A DNA stretch of 64,000 nucleotides, taken from CAZAMB01 sp964486335 (GTDB taxonomy: Bacteria > Planctomycetota > Phycisphaerae > UBA1845). Made by a program: the position numbers and the translations under genes. The notes beneath the pieces are model-generated. The model did not search any database and had not been told where the DNA came from. It was given only the letters and a program-made list of their open reading frames with translations. Where the stretch lies: positions 172,092-236,091 of the forward strand of contig CAZAMB010000007.1 of NCBI GenBank assembly GCA_964486335.1. The letters run 5' to 3'. This document shows, piece after piece, positions 1 through 9,579 of the stretch. Numbering within the stretch: the first letter of the stretch is position 1; the number at the start of each line of letters is the position of its first letter.

Positions 1-2982
1 CAAGGCCCTTGCATCGTCGGGTTGCTCGGCAAGTCTGGTCCGAATGATGGCGAGCGCTTCGTCACGTTCCGCCGATTGGGGTCCGGCGGCGAGAAGGGCC
101 GCCAGGACCAACGACGACTTTGGACTTTCGCCGCGAAGCACAACGGCCTTGCGAGTCAGTTCCAATTGGCGAGCGCGGTTTCCCTGCGATCCCCAAAAAT
201 CCGCCGCAATCGCGTGAAGGCTGGCGTTGTCCGGCTCACGCATCAACACCTCTTCGACCACCGAACGGGCCTCTTCGGCCTTTTTGCGCCCCAACAGCAC
301 GCGCGCCAGCAGGAGATCGAACGGAGCTGACTTTCGCTCCGCGGCGGTTGTTCTGGCGAGTTGCTCGGCCTCGTCGGCGCGATCCAGAGCAAATAGCGCT
401 TGCGACAGCGACGTGAGCAAAGACACAGATTCGGGGTGAGTCTCCAGCGACGCACGGGCGAGTTGTTCAGCCTTGGCGGCCTGGCCGGACCGAAGCAGAA
501 GATCGGCGGTGGCCGCCGCCCACGCGGGATCGTCCGGCGTCAACGCCAGAGCCCTTTCCGCCGTGGCGGCTGCCCCGGCCACATCTTTCTGGCGGACTTG
601 CCGATCAGTCACTAGCCGAAGCACATCCGGGGAATCGGGTTTCGCGGCTGCCAGCGGAGTCAGCACGGCGTCGGCCTCGCCGTTGCGGCCGAGTCGCTTG
701 AGCATTTCCAGCAATCGGACGGCAACGGAATCGGTCGCGAGCTCAGGGCGTTGGGCGATGGCGGCGCGGTAGGAGTCCGCGGCTTCCGAGAAGGCTCCGG
801 TGAGTTCCTGTGCGAATCCGAGGAGCGACCGGGCGGTCGTCCATCCGGGACGCGCCGCGAGGCAATCCTTCAGCAGCATAGCGCATTCCGCGCCGGTTTG
901 ATCATTGGGACGCAGTCGGAGCAGCATCGACGCCCGCTCGAACTTCCAATGCACGCCGGCATCGCCCTCGATAGCGCGCATTTCCGCGAGCACTTTTTCC
1001 GCGTCGTCCGGATTCTTCAACCGCCGAACGAGTTCCTGGCGAACCGTCATATCGCGAGGGACCAGCTTCGCGGCACTTTGGAGCGCCGTCACCGCCGTGT
1101 CGGCATTTTTCGCAACATCGGCGGATGACAGGCGGCGTGCGAACGCGATCCAGAGTCGACTTTTCGGTTCGGGGCCGACATTGCATTGATCTATGAATCG
1201 TTGCGCTTCTTCAACACGTCCCGCGGCGACCAGGGATTCGACGCGCAACTCGTTGGCTTCGACCGCGTCGGGCTGCGTTGCCAGCAGTTCATCGGTCCAC
1301 TGATTGACAACGCCTTCGTGTCCACCGTCAATCAGTCTTCGAGCAAGTTCAACGATGACGCCACGAATCGCAGCCGAGTCCCCGGACCGGCCGGCAAGCA
1401 CCGCCCAGGCACTCTGGAAGTCGTCCGCTTCGACAAAGCAACGGGCAAGCAGCTCTACGGACGCAAAATCAGTCGGATTGTCCGCGGCGATCCGAGCCAG
1501 TCGCTCGCGACAGTCGGCGCAATCGGACGGCAGTTTTCCGTCAATGGCCGATTGTCGCAAGTCAGCGGCAATCCCAAGCAGGGCGACTTGTCTCATCTCG
1601 CTTGGGACAGCGGTCTTGATCGCGAGGAGCTGTTCGCGAGCGGCCGCGACGCGATTGCGTTGCAGTTCAATGCGAGCCAGCGCCAGCCGGGGAATCGTCT
1701 CACCCGGCGCCTGCTGACTCAGGCGGCGATACAAGTCGGCGGCTTCGTCCTCGGCGCCGATGTCCAGGAGCGCCTTGGCGAGAAGTTCCATCGCCCATAA
1801 CCCGTTCGGCTGCATTCGCAAAGCGTTTTGAAGATGCGCCAAGGCCGTGAAGGGTTCGCCTCCCATCAGCGCCCGGGCTCCGCGAAGCGTTTCCAAGGAA
1901 GTCTTCGAGGATTCGTCCAGCCGAGGATCATCGGCCAGTCGTTTGATGCAATCGTCGGACTTGGCCAGCGCGCCGCTTCGGACGTAAAGCTCCGCCGCCT
2001 GAATGACAAGGTTGCGGTCGGCGGGGTCCGCGGTGTTGAGTACTTCGTCGGCCAATGCCGTCATCGCTGCATGATCGTTTCGGCGTAGGGCGATGGCGAT
2101 GCGAGCAACCACGAGTCGTCGATCGCCTGGGATGCTTGCGGCCAGTCGCTCCGTCAACTTCTCGGCCTCCGCGAGTCGGTGGGTGGCAATGAAGTATTCC
2201 GCGGCGGCGAGCAAGACATTGGCGTCGTCCGGGGCCAGGGCAAGCGCCCTTTGCAGGTGAGTCTCGGCCGACGCGGCATCGCCGCGGCGAAGCTCAAACG
2301 CAAATGCGGCCATGCGCACTTCATGGGAATCTGGTAGGCCTTTGAGTGCGCGATCGAGCCACTTCGCTGCTTCGTCGCGACGCTCAAGTCTTTCGGAGAG
2401 CAAATCGATCAACGGCGGATAGAAGCGCGGCTCGGTCGGCGCTCGTTCGCACGCAGCCAACAACAACTGCACGGCCTCATCGTATTTTTGCAGCCCATGA
2501 AATCCGTGGGCGAGCGCCAGGGTTGCTTCGACCGACGCCGGCGCAATGCTGGTCCATGTCTTTCCAAGTTCGACCGCCAGTCCGTATTCGTTCAGGTCGA
2601 GATAGAGGTGAACGAGTCGTTCGAGGACGGTCGCGTTGGCGGGTTCCAGACGCAGGAGTTGGCGCATTGCTCGCACGGCGTCTCCGAGATGTTCCGGCGA
2701 TTTTGCGAGTTGCTGGTGGAGAAGATCGCCGTACGCGCGAAGCGATTCGACATCCGCGCCATTGCGGGCCAGATAGAGTCGATAGGACTGAATCGCTTTT
2801 TCCGTGTCGCCGTTCTGATCGGCGGTCTTTGCTTCCGCGAGCAGCCGTTGAGTAATCCGGTTCTTCTGGATGCGAAACAGTCCGTAGCCGCCGGCGGCTG
2901 CCGCAGTCAGCACGAGAAGGAAGATGGCAATCCAACGGACGCGCAAGCGCCCTTTGGGACGAGGCGTTGAACGACGACTCAT
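1..2982 (-). CDS. large TPR-repeat membrane-anchored protein (partial, 3' end outside window)
   Basis: This reading frame is open from an ATG at 2982 to the left edge, at least 994 codons, with no stop inside the window. A GGAG ribosome site lies 8 bases before the ATG. Residues 17-36 form one hydrophobic segment after an Arg/Lys-rich start, so the protein is probably anchored in the membrane with the rest outside. The remainder consists of repeated helical pairs rich in Ala, Leu and Arg with tetratricopeptide spacing. It follows the sugar transferase in the leftward exopolysaccharide operon. Large TPR proteins (PrsT type) are known neighbours of exosortase loci and are thought to act in export or assembly; that role here is inference from context. 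No catalytic motif was seen. Confidence 0.8.
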   Translation of the reverse strand, partial: MSRRSTPRPKGRLRVRWIAIFLLVLTAAAAGGYGLFRIQKNRITQRLLAEAKTADQNGDTEKAIQSYRLYLARNGADVESLRAYGDLLHQQLAKSPEHLGDAVRAMRQLLRLEPANATVLERLVHLYLDLNEYGLAVELGKTWTSIAPASVEATLALAHGFHGLQKYDEAVQLLLAACERAPTEPRFYPPLIDLLSERLERRDEAAKWLDRALKGLPDSHEVRMAAFAFELRRGDAASAETHLQRALALAPDDANVLLAAAEYFIATHRLAEAEKLTERLAASIPGDRRLVVARIAIALRRNDHAAMTALADEVLNTADPADRNLVIQAAELYVRSGALAKSDDCIKRLADDPRLDESSKTSLETLRGARALMGGEPFTALAHLQNALRMQPNGLWAMELLAKALLDIGAEDEAADLYRRLSQQAPGETIPRLALARIELQRNRVAAAREQLLAIKTAVPSEMRQVALLGIAADLRQSAIDGKLPSDCADCRERLARIAADNPTDFASVELLARCFVEADDFQSAWAVLAGRSGDSAAIRGVIVELARRLIDGGHEGVVNQWTDELLATQPDAVEANELRVESLVAAGRVEEAQRFIDQCNVGPEPKSRLWIAFARRLSSADVAKNADTAVTALQSAAKLVPRDMTVRQELVRRLKNPDDAEKVLAEMRAIEGDAGVHWKFERASMLLRLRPNDQTGAECAMLLKDCLAARPGWTTARSLLGFAQELTGAFSEAADSYRAAIAQRPELATDSVAVRLLEMLKRLGRNGEADAVLTPLAAAKPDSPDVLRLVTDRQVRQKDVAGAAATAERALALTPDDPAWAAATADLLLRSGQAAKAEQLARASLETHPESVSLLTSLSQALFALDRADEAEQLARTTAAERKSAPFDLLLARVLLGRKKAEEARSVVEEVLMREPDNASLHAIAADFWGSQGNRARQLELTRKAVVLRGESPKSSLVLAALLAAGPQSAERDEALAIIRTRLAEQPDDARAL

Positions 2983-3238
2983 GCGGCATTCTCCAGCACT
3001 TGTTTGGGGATTTCGTTTCTAAGAAGATCGGCCTTTATGGGCACTTGGCTTGACGACCCGTATTGACTCCATCGTTTATCGCGGGAATGCGGACCGAAAA
3101 TTCCCTAAACCGGCTCGTACCAAGGGACAAGGAACCGGACTCCCAGACGGCTCGATAAAGGGACCATTGCGGCGCAGTAATCGAATATTCGTTTGAGGGC
3201 GGTGGTTACTCTCGGACTTTGTTGCCGGAATCCACGAG
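2983..3238. other. gap between sugar transferase and TPR gene
   Basis: These 256 bases contain the ribosome site of the TPR gene at the left end. I see no convincing coding frame, terminator or promoter. The two flanking genes run in the same direction, so this could be an internal operon spacer. Confidence 0.4.
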
Positions 3239-4897
3239 TCACGATCGATCGCGAGCAATGATCGGAGAATGCGCACAAATCCCCGATCGCTTCAGGCGTC
3301 TGGCAAATGCCTTGACCCGGCGCGAGCCGAAAATCGCGGGGAACGTATAGAACAAGATGTTCAAGTCCAGCCAGAACGATCGGTGACAAGCGTACTCCAC
3401 GTCGTAGTAAATCCATTCCTGAAAATCGGACGATGCTTCGTCTCGTAGTCGGAGCACCTGCCATAGGCCGGTAATGCCCGGCTTGGTCGAAAGTCGGGCG
3501 CGCCGCCAGGGCGGACAATACTGATTCTCCCGGTCCGGGGACGGACGAGGACCGACCAGGCTCATCTGACCGACGAGCACGTTCAGCAGTTGAGGAAGCT
3601 CGTCGATGTTCCAGCGACGCAGCCACAGGCCGATGGGCGTCAAGCGCGGATCATCGGTGATCTTGAATTGCGGACCGTCGACTTCGTTCATCGCTTTGAG
3701 TTCCGCCTGCATGGCGTCGGCTCCCGTGCGCATTGAACGAAACTTCAAACATGGAAACTCCCGACCGCCCAATCCCTGCCGGATGTGCGCGAACAATACC
3801 GGTCCCGGCGACGTCAGCTTCACGAGGATCGCCACAATGAAAAGGAGAGGTGAGAGGACGATCAGTCCGAGCGCGGAGGCGGTCAGATCGAGCGTTCGCT
3901 TGGCGAAGAGATACGCGCGATCGCTTTTGATGTCGGGAAGATCGTCGGTCCACGATGCCCACGGCGCATCCGCGGCCTGATCGGATGTCAGCGACCACGC
4001 GATTTCGGCACCCGATTCGGTGGACGTCATTGTCGTCGAAGGATCCGGACAACGGGAATCGTTCTTGCCTGCCCGGTCGATTTCACCGCGAAAATCTCTT
4101 GTTTTTCCATTTGCGAAGCGATTCTTTTGGACATTCGCAACCGCCCGGGCCCCATTTCCATCATTGGAAGCCGGCGTGGCGGCTGCAGGTTGAACCGGCG
4201 GCGACAATCCCAGCACGTCGTCCGAATGAATTCCGTCATCCGCCACCACTTCAGGGTCGTCGGACCAGCGAACCGCGAACCGGCGAACCAAAGAGCCGAT
4301 GCTCTCGAGTCCCCAGCCTCGAACGACAATATGAGCGGCGACCGGTTGAAAATGTTCGCTTCGGACCACGAGAAATGATGCTTCTCCCGACCAGCGATCG
4401 GCGAACATCGGCGAGTCGCAATAATGGCGCTTGAATCGAACCACGCTTCCTTCCGTGTCCACCAGCACCGATTCCGCGTAATGCGTGCGGGTGGCCGTTT
4501 CCACGGGACCGAAAGCCAGGACGTCCGCGCCTTCCCGTCGGGCGGCGGAAATCGCCTGCTGCCAGCGAATAATCGGAAACTGCCGTCCATTGACGATGAA
4601 CACATATCCACGCCGGCGCGGTAGCGAGACTGAAACGTCGGCTTCGTCACGATATCGCACAAGGTGACCCGGTTGCAGCGCCGCCGCCAGTCCATCTCCG
4701 ACCGACCCGAGTTGGTGAGAAAGAAAAACGTATGCGTTTCGATCGGTTCCGGCGGTCCACTCAATGTACCAGCGCATGCGTGCCAACAGGCACTCCGAGG
4801 GATGGGACGAAACGGCTCGATGCGGTGTTCCAAACGCGTATTCGTCCGGCGCATCGAAATGAACGAACACAGTGCGAAGATCGGGAATCAGGATCAT
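3239..4897 (-). CDS. polyprenyl-phosphate sugar-phosphate transferase with nucleotidyltransferase-like N-terminal half
   Basis: Residues 330-530 match the bacterial sugar transferase family (PF02397), which moves a sugar phosphate from a nucleotide sugar to undecaprenyl phosphate and so starts the repeat unit. Seen motifs are one hydrophobic hairpin at 335-360, KFRSMR at 385-390, DELPQLLNVL at 432-441, VGPRP at 448-452 and KPGITGLWQV at 472-481. Usual relatives carry either nothing or a four-helix membrane domain in front. Here about 230 soluble residues precede it, with a pattern (VFIVNGRQF near 99, YAESVLVDTEGSVVRF near 140) that resembles a degraded nucleotidyltransferase fold, then a low-complexity linker at 231-320. 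The ATG start at 4897 has only a weak ribosome site. It lies 65 bases downstream of the Wzc-like gene. Confidence 0.85.
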   Translation of the reverse strand: MILIPDLRTVFVHFDAPDEYAFGTPHRAVSSHPSECLLARMRWYIEWTAGTDRNAYVFLSHQLGSVGDGLAAALQPGHLVRYRDEADVSVSLPRRRGYVFIVNGRQFPIIRWQQAISAARREGADVLAFGPVETATRTHYAESVLVDTEGSVVRFKRHYCDSPMFADRWSGEASFLVVRSEHFQPVAAHIVVRGWGLESIGSLVRRFAVRWSDDPEVVADDGIHSDDVLGLSPPVQPAAATPASNDGNGARAVANVQKNRFANGKTRDFRGEIDRAGKNDSRCPDPSTTMTSTESGAEIAWSLTSDQAADAPWASWTDDLPDIKSDRAYLFAKRTLDLTASALGLIVLSPLLFIVAILVKLTSPGPVLFAHIRQGLGGREFPCLKFRSMRTGADAMQAELKAMNEVDGPQFKITDDPRLTPIGLWLRRWNIDELPQLLNVLVGQMSLVGPRPSPDRENQYCPPWRRARLSTKPGITGLWQVLRLRDEASSDFQEWIYYDVEYACHRSFWLDLNILFYTFPAIFGSRRVKAFARRLKRSGICAHSPIIARDRS

Positions 4898-4962
4898 GAT
4901 CGCTTCAAACTCCCCCGCGGGCGGGCATCGCGAATGAACGCGGCGACGACCCTGCGCCCATT

Positions 4963-7095
4963 TTACGCCTCATCGCCGGAGTAGGAATAATTGTAACCAT
5001 AACGCACGCTTCTCGGGTCAACGTCGTTCAGGATGACGCCCACGACGTTGCCACGAACACTCTCGAGGTATTGCCGCGCGACTTGTGCCTCATCGTCGCG
5101 AGTCTGCCTGGCTCGGAGCACGAGAACCACCTCGTCTACCATCATCGCCAAGGCAACGGCGTCGCTCTTGACGAGTACCGGCGGCGAATCAACGATGACT
5201 TCGTCGTACCCTCGATACAAATCCGCCATTCGAGCGCCGGTCGTCTTGCCGCGCAAGAGGTCGCCGAAAGATTCTTTTCGCGATCCGCAAGGCAGGACAT
5301 GGAGGCCGTCGGGTTCGATCGTCTTGACCAATGTCGCGGCAGGCCGCAAGTCTTCAAGAAACTCGCAGAGTCCTTCCGCGCCCAGCAGATTCAGCCGGCG
5401 CGTCAGCCCCTGGCCGTGGTTGTCGCCGTCGATCAGTAGGACCTTTCGCCCCGTGGCCACCAGGCTTCGCGCCAGATTGAGCGCCATCGATGATTTTCCG
5501 CTGCCGGCGGTCGGACTCGTAATCAGCCGGCTGTGACCGGTCTGACTGGGCGAGCCCGCCATCAGCGCGCTGGAGATTCCTCGAATCGGTTCAATCAACC
5601 GGGGGTCCATGCCGTTGGGCTTGGCGCCATCGATCGGCAAATGTTCGACGCTGCCCAAGACGCGCACGCCGAGGCGCTGCACGACTTGTTCCGGCCGCCT
5701 CATGCTTCGATCCATTCTTCCGCGCACCAACGCCGCGCCGACACCGCATGCAATGCCCATCATGGCGACCACGGCGCAAATCTTCAGGCGCTTGTCGAGG
5801 TTGGGGGCTTGGGGCGCCTTTGCCCACGAATCCACCTGAATCTGCGAGGCACGCTTTTGCTCAACTTCCACCGTCCAGATTTTTTCACGAACCTGTGAAA
5901 GTGACGATTCCAACTGGGTCCGCTCGCGGCGCAAGTCGTCGAGCACGAACTGGCTGCCGGACATGCCGGCTCGTTCGCCTTTGAGCCGATTCACTTCGTC
6001 ACCCAGGACCCTGGCGGTGATTTCGGCATTGCGCAGCGCGGCCTGCAATTCGCGGCGTTGGGTCGTCGAGAACGCGGTCACCAGCGCTTGCTCGCGCTTT
6101 GTGATCCGATCACGAAGGTCCTCAATGAGCGCCGGACGGGAGAGGACTTCGGGATGTGATGGGCCGCGACCCATACCGGCGTCGGACATTGCCGACGCTT
6201 CGATCTGCCGAAGCTGCTCCTTCAGTCCCAGGAGTTCCGGGTCACGTCCGACAAAAGCTTCATAAGACGCCGGATCGGTCGTTCCCGCATCTTGCGTTTC
6301 GTCGCCGAGCGCTTCCAGTTTCGCCGCCGCGATCGCCCGGTTCTTCAAAGCCTCCGTGAGCATCTGATGCGCGTCCGACAACCATCGATCGACGAGCATT
6401 CCCGATTCCGTCGAAACGCCGATTCCCTGTTCAGTGGCGACGTCGCGGAGTTGACTGTTCTTTACCTGCAATTTGGCCTCAAGCTCCTCCTGCTCCTTCT
6501 TGAGTGAACTGAGGACCTTGCGATCCCATTCCCGCTGTTTTTCTTCCAGCGATTTCAAGTAGGTCGTCAAGAGTGTGTTGACGATGATCTCCATATCCTT
6601 GGGTGACCGGCCCACCAGGGCGACTTTCAGCAACTCCGACGACTGAACAGGCTGAACGACGAGGTTGGTCTGAATCATTGAGACCGGGTCCTCGAGATCC
6701 TTCAGCGACTCGAGCAGTCGAACCTCGGGCGTCGCCAGCGTCGCGTCGATGGTGGCCGCGCTGGCGATGTTGACCGCCTGTGTTCCCACGTACTGCCGGT
6801 AGTTTCCGCTGTAATCAGTGGTCGCGTCGGAAAACAGAATCGGACGCGCCACCGGAGAAATGTGCAACAAGCCGGCGACTTCGTACTTGGGCTTCATCAG
6901 GTACCAGATCCCGCCCACGCCGGCGCCGCCGACAACAACGCTGACCAAAAGCGCGGTCAGCCATCGTTCCAACACCATCGTCAAGAGCGACGGCGCGGTC
7001 GCTGCCGAAGATCGACCGGCCAGATCCATGCCGTTCGACGGATTGGCGAGTGCCAGGTCGGTCGATTCGGCATAGGGTGCGACAGTGGTTTTCAT
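4963..7095 (-). CDS. Wzc-type chain-length determinant / tyrosine autokinase
   Basis: This 710-residue protein controls polysaccharide chain length and export. It has a membrane helix at about 44-66, a long periplasmic coiled-coil region, a second helix before residue 460, and a cytoplasmic P-loop kinase domain. The Walker A motif is SPTAGSGKS near 527, Walker A' is VLLIDGD near 552 and Walker B is VIVDSPP near 633. The C-terminal tail has four closely spaced tyrosines (RYGYNYSYS), as in bacterial tyrosine autokinases (BY-kinases). An in-frame ATG also exists at 7110, but the ATG at 7095 is preceded by GGGAG at a spacing of 6, so I chose it. It follows the exosortase gene by 26 bases. Confidence 0.92.
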   Translation of the reverse strand: MKTTVAPYAESTDLALANPSNGMDLAGRSSAATAPSLLTMVLERWLTALLVSVVVGGAGVGGIWYLMKPKYEVAGLLHISPVARPILFSDATTDYSGNYRQYVGTQAVNIASAATIDATLATPEVRLLESLKDLEDPVSMIQTNLVVQPVQSSELLKVALVGRSPKDMEIIVNTLLTTYLKSLEEKQREWDRKVLSSLKKEQEELEAKLQVKNSQLRDVATEQGIGVSTESGMLVDRWLSDAHQMLTEALKNRAIAAAKLEALGDETQDAGTTDPASYEAFVGRDPELLGLKEQLRQIEASAMSDAGMGRGPSHPEVLSRPALIEDLRDRITKREQALVTAFSTTQRRELQAALRNAEITARVLGDEVNRLKGERAGMSGSQFVLDDLRRERTQLESSLSQVREKIWTVEVEQKRASQIQVDSWAKAPQAPNLDKRLKICAVVAMMGIACGVGAALVRGRMDRSMRRPEQVVQRLGVRVLGSVEHLPIDGAKPNGMDPRLIEPIRGISSALMAGSPSQTGHSRLITSPTAGSGKSSMALNLARSLVATGRKVLLIDGDNHGQGLTRRLNLLGAEGLCEFLEDLRPAATLVKTIEPDGLHVLPCGSRKESFGDLLRGKTTGARMADLYRGYDEVIVDSPPVLVKSDAVALAMMVDEVVLVLRARQTRDDEAQVARQYLESVRGNVVGVILNDVDPRSVRYGYNYSYSGDEA

Positions 7096-7121
7096 GAATT
7101 GCTCCCACATCTGGTCGGCGA

Positions 7122-9038
7122 TCAGTTTCCGGATACCAATGGCGAACGTTTGACCCGGTCGTCACAAACTTCCACGATCGCCGCGACCGCCAAACGTGGC
7201 ACCACGAGGTTGGACAACAGTCGAAACTCGAGGAGAACCAACAGCACCGCCACGGGCATCATGACCAGTCCGGCGCCGTCGTGAAACGCGCCCTGGGCAA
7301 GCTGAGCCTGACCGATCGAGTACAGGTAGGCCGAGAAAACGATGCGGACGATGTTGCAGGCGAGCGCGATGGGCACACTGGACAACAACACGACGATCTT
7401 CTGCCATCTCGGTCGATCGACCAGATAAGCGAGCACGGCCGTGACAAGGAGAAAGGCAAGCGCCATGCGAAGTCCGCTGCATGCCTCGGCCACCGCGATC
7501 TGGTGGCCTGCCACCTCCAATACGTTGCCCGTTCGAACCGCCGCGATGCCAAGGGTTTCCAGCACGGTATTCGCAATCTGGGCGGAGATTCCTTGCAAGG
7601 GGAGCATGACGGCCGAATGGACCGAATGGGGAAGGGGAACCATGAGGAACAGCATGGCGAGCGGAAACCAAAGCCGTCGAAAGACATCGCGGCCGAGCAA
7701 GCTCATGGTCAGCCCGAGCGCACAGGTCACCGCGCCGACGTTTTCCGCGGATGAATACGTAAACCATCGACCAAAGATCGTCGCGCCAAGCCCCATGCCG
7801 AAAAGGGCCGCGCCCGGCCACCAGAAGCGCGGCGTGAGTCCGATCAAACGGCGCCGCCGGGTCGTGATCATGTACAGCGCGGCGGCGGGAACGAGCTGTC
7901 CGGTGCCGTAATCAGGATTGGAGCCGAGAACGGACCACAATCCGCTCAGCGAGGGCCAGAAGGCCCAAATGAAAACACCGGCCAGCAATGCCGCCGCGGA
8001 CGCCCCTTTGGAGAGCGCCACCCTGACGAGCGGACGCGGGTCAATGTGGGGTGTCAGCACCGGTTCCGCGGTAGCCAAAGACTGGGAGCTCGCCAACGTC
8101 GTGTCCGCTTCCATTGATTGCTGTGCTGCAATGGCTGGCAGAATTCGGTCCGTCAAGGAGACCCCGGCGCGAACATGGAGGTGGTCGGCCGCGACAACTC
8201 GGATCAACCACGCGTTGCGATCAATGTGGCAGCCGTCGCCGAGAATGGTCGGTCCGACGATGACGGCGCCGTCGTCGATGCGGCAACCATGGCCGATCAG
8301 CGCGGGACCGACAATGCGTGCTCTTGGAGCGATCTCAACGTCGCGACCACACCAGATATCGGCGGCAATCCTGGTAAAGGCGTGCTCGGCGATGCGGTCA
8401 TCGCACAAAGCGTGGGAAATCAGTCGGACATACGTCGCGCGATCGTTGACCTCACACGTTTCAGCGCGAAGCGGAATGGCGCCCACGCGAAGTCCGGCGC
8501 GCTGAAGGGCGGGTACGAGCTGTTCCTTCAGATCAAAAAAACCGGCCCCGCTGACGTATTCCAGGACGGATCGCTCACAAAAGAAAATGCCCGCGGGACG
8601 GAAGTGATTCTCGATTCCGGCTCCGACCCAGCCCGATTGCCGTGTACAGAAGACGGACAGAGCGTTGCCGCTTTTCCGATGTTCTTCGATCATCCATTCC
8701 GGATCATCGTCAAGCCAGACCGACCCGCCGCACAATGCGATTGTCTCGGATTCGGTTCGTGATTCGCATGCCTTCAGGCAACCGGCCGTACCCAATGGAA
8801 CCCCGTCTTTCAGCGTTTCAACCCGAAGGTGAGTTGTGGGGATGCCGCTGACATAACGGAACAACGACTCAACCTGTCCATTCGCGCAAACAACGCAACA
8901 GCGCGCGCCTTCAACGTCGAATCGTGATATGATCGATCCGATGAGTGTTCCCTGCGGCAACGGCAGGAGCGGCCTCGGACACCCCCAGGTCCATGGCGCG
9001 CCTTGACCGATTGATCCTGCTAATACTACCAAGTCCAT
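7122..9038 (-). CDS. exosortase fused to nucleotidyltransferase-like and left-handed beta-helix regions
   Basis: The C-terminal half (residues 335-625) is a multi-pass exosortase (EpsH/Xrt) with the expected transpeptidase triad: Cys520 in AEACSGLR, Arg565 in ACNIVRIV and His586 in AFHDGAG. Exosortases cleave and sort secreted proteins with PEP-CTERM-like tails in exopolysaccharide producers. The first 215 residues resemble a sugar-nucleotide pyrophosphorylase: MDLVVLAGSIGQG in place of GGxGTRL, and PLGTAG at 81-86. Residues 225-290 show hexapeptide-like repeats. The GxGxRL signature is lost, so the nucleotidyltransferase part is probably not active. An earlier in-frame GTG exists at 9095, but the ATG at 9038 has GGAGGGGAG 7 bases ahead and aligns with the fold start. 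It is the first gene of the leftward operon. Confidence 0.85.
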   Translation of the reverse strand: MDLVVLAGSIGQGAPWTWGCPRPLLPLPQGTLIGSIISRFDVEGARCCVVCANGQVESLFRYVSGIPTTHLRVETLKDGVPLGTAGCLKACESRTESETIALCGGSVWLDDDPEWMIEEHRKSGNALSVFCTRQSGWVGAGIENHFRPAGIFFCERSVLEYVSGAGFFDLKEQLVPALQRAGLRVGAIPLRAETCEVNDRATYVRLISHALCDDRIAEHAFTRIAADIWCGRDVEIAPRARIVGPALIGHGCRIDDGAVIVGPTILGDGCHIDRNAWLIRVVAADHLHVRAGVSLTDRILPAIAAQQSMEADTTLASSQSLATAEPVLTPHIDPRPLVRVALSKGASAAALLAGVFIWAFWPSLSGLWSVLGSNPDYGTGQLVPAAALYMITTRRRRLIGLTPRFWWPGAALFGMGLGATIFGRWFTYSSAENVGAVTCALGLTMSLLGRDVFRRLWFPLAMLFLMVPLPHSVHSAVMLPLQGISAQIANTVLETLGIAAVRTGNVLEVAGHQIAVAEACSGLRMALAFLLVTAVLAYLVDRPRWQKIVVLLSSVPIALACNIVRIVFSAYLYSIGQAQLAQGAFHDGAGLVMMPVAVLLVLLEFRLLSNLVVPRLAVAAIVEVCDDRVKRSPLVSGN

Positions 9039-9177
9039 CCGGGAACTCCCCTCCAAAGTTCCAACGGCCGTCCACATGCCGGACCAAGGGCGCACGGTCT
9101 TGACCCCGACGGCACAACTTAGATTCGCGTGGCTTCTGCTTGTTAAGAACGCCCAAGGCCTTTAGCGGCCGAGCGTG

Positions 9178-9216
9178 GACTTATCAGACCGGTGCGCAAC
9201 CACCCTCTGGTAAGTC
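9178..9216. promoter_or_regulatory. 11-bp inverted repeat upstream of the exosortase operon
   Basis: The arms GACTTATCAGA (9178-9188) and TCTGGTAAGTC (9206-9216) are inverted copies with one mismatch, separated by 17 bases. The element lies 140-178 bases before the exosortase start, so it could be an operator or an RNA stem in the leader. A second inverted pair GACCGG/CCGGTC overlaps it. Confidence 0.4.
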
Positions 9217-9242
9217 TACCCCGGTCGATCGCTCAGTCAACG

Positions 9243-9270
9243 GCTTTTGGGTCGAGTCGCCCCAAAAAGC
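9243..9270. other. hairpin with bulged base
   Basis: GCTTTTGGG (9243-9251) pairs with CCCAAAAAGC (9261-9270) around a 9-base loop, with one bulged A. It lacks a following T run, so terminator function is uncertain. Confidence 0.3.
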
Positions 9271-9459
9271 ACAAACCTATCTGAAATCACCAGACCCGTG
9301 CGAACATTGAAGGCAGAATCGCAGTCTACTGTCCCAAACCCGAACGCGCCGGATGCTTTCCAATGCGAGGCCGATTCTCTTCGATTTCGTGAGCGACGAC
9401 CTCTCTTTGTGATTCGGCGGCTAGTAAAGACTCTAAGTTCCTATAAAAGGAGCGTTCTG

Positions 9460-9579
9460 ATGCGTCATTCAAGTTTGCGATTTTCGTATTTCCCCCTCCT
9501 TATCTATTTGTACATTTCCGGAAACACTGATCCAAATCGCAACTCGATTGCCTGTTGTGGCAGATGGGCCAGCCCGTGA
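9460..9579 (+). CDS. possible 39-residue hydrophobic small protein
   Basis: An ATG at 9460 follows AAAGGAG at a spacing of 7, which is better than most starts in this window. The predicted peptide begins with a short basic stretch, then a run rich in Phe, Tyr, Leu and Ile (residues 7-18) that could insert in a membrane. A TATAAA lies just upstream at 9442-9447. I recognise no family, and length alone cannot exclude chance. Confidence 0.25.
   Translation: MRHSSLRFSYFPLLIYLYISGNTDPNRNSIACCGRWASP

Noticed and set aside
1..2900. Several 60-200 codon frames on the plus strand
   Set aside because: They oppose a continuous leftward TPR frame with a good start, and are rich in Arg, Pro and Ser without domain patterns.
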